Of a stretch of DNA of 10,571 bases, positions 7,787-10,571 are shown in pieces. The notes under the pieces are model-generated. The model was not told where the DNA came from, did not search any database, and saw nothing but the letters and a program-made list of their open reading frames with translations. The stretch's first letter is position 1. Every line of letters begins with the position of its first letter. Source of the stretch: an uncultured Clostridia bacterium (GTDB lineage: Bacteria; Bacillota; Clostridia; Saccharofermentanales; DTU023); the NCBI GenBank assembly GCA_947254895.1, contig CAMYEY010000045.1, positions 1 to 10,571 on the forward strand. Reading direction: 5' to 3'. A program made the position numbers and the translations under genes.

Positions 7787-7815
7787 TTGTAAGGCCTGAC
7801 AGAAACGATTATGAT
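7787..7815 (+). promoter_or_regulatory. Candidate promoter for the pepT-sppA pair
   Basis: TTGTAA (7787-7792, 4 of 6 to the -35 consensus) and TATGAT (7810-7815, 5 of 6 to the -10 consensus) are separated by 17 bp. Transcription would begin near 7821, which makes the ATG at 7811 unusable and favours a later start for pepT. Two ggatca copies (7765-7770 and 7774-7779) lie just upstream and could be a regulator site. The assignment rests on consensus matching only. Confidence 0.4.
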
Positions 7816-7849
7816 TATAAAAAAAATAAAAACAGAAATGAGACAGCAA

Positions 7850-9136
7850 ATGAAATTATACAAAGACACAGACTCTGAAATTCTTCGCTACGCCTTGGAA
7901 TATTTTACAGACTACATCCAATATGAAACAACATCAGACCCTAAAAGCCCCTCCTGTCCCTCAAGTGATAAAATTTGGGACTTGGCTAAAAAGATCAAGG
8001 TCGACCTAGAGGACCTCGGCCTTGAAGTCAAGTTGGATGACCACTGCTACATCTATTCCAGTCTACCGGGTAACCGGCCTAGCCAACATAAGATAGGCCT
8101 CATCGCCCATATGGATACCTCCCCGGATATGTCTGGAAAAGACGTCAAGGCCCGTCGTTTAACCTACGAAGGCCAGCCGGTCATTCTCAACCAAGACCAT
8201 CCCGACTACCTGGCTGACAAGGAGCCGGCGATTAGTCTGGACCAAGAACTTTTCCCCAACCTGGCCAAGTACGAGGGGCAGGAAATCATTGTGACGGATG
8301 GCCACAGTCTACTAGGTGCAGACGATAAGGCCGGCGTGGCCGAGATTATGGCCTTAGCCAAGTACCTGACAAAACACCCTGAAATCGAGCACGGAGACAT
8401 CCAAGTCGCCTTTACGCCAGACGAAGAAATCGGCCGCGGGGCTGACCTCTTTGATGTCGCAGGTTTTGGGGCAGACTTTGCCTATACCGTTGACGGCTCT
8501 GTCCTCGGTGAAATTGAATGGGAAAACTTTAATGCCGCTTCGGCTTTAGTAGAAGTCAATGGCTTGAGCGTCCACCCGGGATCCGCCAAGGGTAAGTTAA
8601 GAAATGCCATGACTTTAGCGGCCCGCTATATCCTGGCCATGCCGGCAGACGAAACCCCCGAAAAGACCGAAGGTTACGAAGGCTTTTACCACCTTACGGA
8701 CATGTCCGGCTCCGTTGAAGAAGCCAGGCTGGAATACATCATCAGGGACTTTGACCAAGACAACTTTGCCAGGCGAAAAAAGTTTATGGCAAACTTAGTA
8801 GACCAGTTCAACCAAGAGTTTTCCGGCCAGGAAATCTTTAAGCTGACCATCAAAGATTCTTACTACAATATGCGGGCTAAGGTAGAGCCCTATAGGTTCT
8901 TAATCGCCTATGCCAAAGAGGCCATGGCCGAGGCCGGAATAGAAGCCAAGGAACACGCTATCCGAGGTGGTACGGACGGGTCCCGCCTATCCTATATGGG
9001 TCTGCCCTGCCCCAACCTTTTTACCGGCGGCGAAAACTTCCATGGCAAGTATGAGTTTCTCTCCGTAGAAACCATGCAAAAGGCCTTGGAGACCCTGGTT
9101 AACCTAGTGCAAAAGTTTGTCGAACCACAAGATTAA
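7850..9136 (+). CDS. pepT: Peptidase T (tripeptide aminopeptidase, M20 family)
   Basis: A cytosolic zinc aminopeptidase that removes the N-terminal residue of tripeptides, a late step in peptide use. Counting from ATG 7850 (428 aa), the M20 signature residues are in place: HMDTSPD with His87 and Asp89, GADDKAG with Asp158/Asp159, PDEEIGRG with Glu192/Glu193, YTVDG with Asp215, and ENFHGKYE with His398. IRGGTDGSRLS is also typical of PepT. The length is close to the roughly 410 residues usual for the family. In-frame ATGs also exist at 7811 and 7838. I chose 7850 because the protein then begins close to where family members begin, GAG lies 7 nt upstream, and a candidate -10 box covers 7811; the ribosome site is weak for every option. 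The gene is divergent from the giant surface gene and is followed after 63 bp by sppA in the same direction. The product is very secure; the start is less so. Confidence 0.95.
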   Translation: MKLYKDTDSEILRYALEYFTDYIQYETTSDPKSPSCPSSDKIWDLAKKIKVDLEDLGLEVKLDDHCYIYSSLPGNRPSQHKIGLIAHMDTSPDMSGKDVKARRLTYEGQPVILNQDHPDYLADKEPAISLDQELFPNLAKYEGQEIIVTDGHSLLGADDKAGVAEIMALAKYLTKHPEIEHGDIQVAFTPDEEIGRGADLFDVAGFGADFAYTVDGSVLGEIEWENFNAASALVEVNGLSVHPGSAKGKLRNAMTLAARYILAMPADETPEKTEGYEGFYHLTDMSGSVEEARLEYIIRDFDQDNFARRKKFMANLVDQFNQEFSGQEIFKLTIKDSYYNMRAKVEPYRFLIAYAKEAMAEAGIEAKEHAIRGGTDGSRLSYMGLPCPNLFTGGENFHGKYEFLSVETMQKALETLVNLVQKFVEPQD

Positions 9137-9199
9137 GGAAGGTGCAGCAAAAGCGAGCCTCACTAAAGCAATAAGCAGTAGAATGACAGGAGTTTGTCC

Positions 9200-10571
9200 A
9201 TGAGCCTTATTTTTGAATCTCTTTTAACAGCCTTCTTTTTTCTATTATTGATCACCATCGTTACCCTCATAGGGGCAGCTATAGTCATCGGCAAAAAAGC
9301 TAGCAAAGACCGGCTAAAGGGCACTGAAAAACGGATCTTAGTAGCTTTTGACAAGTTGGCTGAAGATGGCCAAGTCCTGGATTTCCAGACCGATAAAGCT
9401 TTTTTCTTCCAGGACCTGATAGACCTTATCAAGATCATGACAGAGGACCCTAAAATTGAAGAGGTCATCCTGGATATTGACAGGATGAGCCTCTCAGCCA
9501 GTCAGGTCGAGGACCTCCGCCCCCTCTTTAAAGAACTCAGGGCTAAAAAACGGGTTACTGCCATTGCCAGCTTTTTAGATCGGTCTAGCTACCAGGCAGC
9601 CCTCCTGGCCTCCAAAATCTACCTCTACGACTCACAAAATTCCCGCCTCCTCTTGCGGGGCTATTGCTACCAGGATATTTACAAGAAAGGCCTGCTTAAC
9701 AAGCTGGGAATCAACCTGCAAGCCATCCATATTGGCGACTATAAGGTGGCCGGAGAAGCCTATGCCAATAACCACATGAGTGATGCTCGGCGGAAATCTC
9801 TGGAGAAGATGGGGAAAAGTGAACTTAAGAACTTCACCAAGCTGGTTTTGGATGAAAGAAATGTCGATATCAAAAAACAAATCCTGGAGGGTGACCTCCT
9901 CTTTATCAATCCTCAGGAAGCCGAAAACCAAGGCTTAATTGACGGGACGAGGTCTGACCAAGACCTGAAGTTACATGATAAGGAAGAGACCGTTGATCTG
10001 GATAAATACCGCAAGGCCAAACAAAAAGAACTGGCCGGGTCTAAGTTAAAGTCCAAAGCAGATTACAATATCGGCCTCCTTTACCTGGAGGGAAAAATTA
10101 GCCCATCCTCCGGAGATAGTCCTACTATTTCAGCCAAAAATGTCCAAAATAAACTCGACCAGCTGGCTAAATATAAAAACATCAAAGCCCTGGTCCTCCG
10201 GATAAATAGCCCCGGCGGCTCTGCCCTGGAATCAGAAAAAATCTACCGTCTCCTCAAGGCAACAAAACTTCCTATTTATGTCTCCATGGGTGAATATTGT
10301 GCCAGCGGCGGCTACTATATAGCTTCCACCGGTAAAAAACTCCTAGCTAACTTAAATACCTTAACCGGCTCAATCGGCGTCGTCTCCCTCTATCCTGAAT
10401 TTGACCAGGCCCTCAAAAAACTTGACCTAAAACATGAGCTGGTAGCCCAGGGGGCCGGAGTCGACCTCTTTAACCCCCTCCTCCCCCTGTCCGATCCCTC
10501 AAGGCTTTTGATCATAAAAAATATGGAAGAGGTCTACCGGGAATTTAAGGGACGGGTAATGGAAGCTAGAA
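9200..10571 (+). CDS. sppA: Signal peptide peptidase SppA, long two-domain type (3' end missing)
   Basis: A membrane-anchored serine protease that cuts signal peptides left in the membrane after secretion. The window holds 457 codons and no stop. AGGAG at 9188-9192 lies 7 nt before the ATG at 9200 and fixes the start. Residues 8-30 are a single hydrophobic anchor (AFFFLLLITIVTLIGAAIVI). Two ClpP-like domains follow. The first carries IHIGDYKVAGEAYANNHMS, where Lys182 aligns with the catalytic Lys209 of E. coli SppA. The second carries RINSPGGSA (Ser337-Ala342) and CASGGYYIAS, where Ser369 aligns with Ser409, followed by TLTGSIGVV. The Lys-Ser dyad is thus split between two domains, as in the 67K type; B. 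subtilis SppA is the short single-domain form. About 100-150 C-terminal residues are probably missing. The 63-bp gap after pepT, with no terminator in it, suggests one transcript. Confidence 0.93.
   Translation, partial: MSLIFESLLTAFFFLLLITIVTLIGAAIVIGKKASKDRLKGTEKRILVAFDKLAEDGQVLDFQTDKAFFFQDLIDLIKIMTEDPKIEEVILDIDRMSLSASQVEDLRPLFKELRAKKRVTAIASFLDRSSYQAALLASKIYLYDSQNSRLLLRGYCYQDIYKKGLLNKLGINLQAIHIGDYKVAGEAYANNHMSDARRKSLEKMGKSELKNFTKLVLDERNVDIKKQILEGDLLFINPQEAENQGLIDGTRSDQDLKLHDKEETVDLDKYRKAKQKELAGSKLKSKADYNIGLLYLEGKISPSSGDSPTISAKNVQNKLDQLAKYKNIKALVLRINSPGGSALESEKIYRLLKATKLPIYVSMGEYCASGGYYIASTGKKLLANLNTLTGSIGVVSLYPEFDQALKKLDLKHELVAQGAGVDLFNPLLPLSDPSRLLIIKNMEEVYREFKGRVMEAR

Noticed and set aside
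7811..7849. Earlier pepT start at ATG 7811, or 7838
   Set aside because: The extra 13 residues are Lys/Ile-rich, fall before where the family begins, lack a ribosome site, and 7811 lies within a candidate -10 box.
7723..7878. Short forward frame from a TTG, reading MLPIPALAVKTDDTGSWGS and on, with a signal-peptide-like beginning
   Set aside because: It has no ribosome site, runs through the candidate pepT promoter and overlaps the pepT start in another frame. A remnant of a lost secreted-protein gene is possible but unsupported.
9163..9468. Minus-strand open frame of 101 codons near the sppA start
   Set aside because: It is antisense to the well-supported sppA reading frame and its ribosome site.

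Overview
The window looks like the end of a draft-assembly contig from a Gram-positive bacterium of the Bacillota, perhaps a host-associated coccus. The reasons are a very large secreted protein with a C-terminal LPRTG sortase signal, strong AGGAG-type ribosome binding sites, a TTG start codon and long AT-rich intergenic regions. I cannot name the genus. The first 47 bases are not genomic: they match an Illumina Nextera adapter, including the 19-bp transposon mosaic end. Genomic sequence begins at about base 48.

Layout. (1) 48-609, minus strand: the N-terminal 187 codons of a secreted protein with a signal peptide, probably a second large surface protein, cut off by the contig end. (2) 610-1024: AT-rich intergenic DNA with the upstream gene's terminator and a promoter region for the partial gene. 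(3) 1025-7585, minus strand: a 2186-residue cell-wall-anchored protein. It has a signal peptide, two SHIRT-like domains, a roughly 320-residue unrecognised region, five tandem three-domain units of 288-294 residues (InlB-B-like / second InlB-B-like / SHIRT-like), a final InlB-B-like domain and an LPRTG anchor. (4) 7586-7849: a divergent promoter region with a perfect tandem 13-bp repeat. (5) 7850-9136, plus strand: peptidase T. (6) 9200-10571, plus strand: a membrane-anchored signal peptide peptidase of the long, two-domain (67K-like) SppA type, cut off by the window end.

The minus-strand genes form a surface-protein locus. The giant protein is best read as a long stalk that holds an N-terminal, possibly ligand-binding region away from the wall. 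The plus-strand pair is a housekeeping module for peptide turnover: SppA degrades leftover signal peptides in the membrane and PepT trims tripeptides in the cytosol. The 63-bp gap between them suggests co-transcription. I see no tRNA, rRNA, CRISPR array, insertion sequence or phage gene. The most interesting features are the composite three-domain repeat, with a 56-bp identical block shared by units 1 and 3, the AT-rich N-terminal region of the giant protein, and the SppA architecture.
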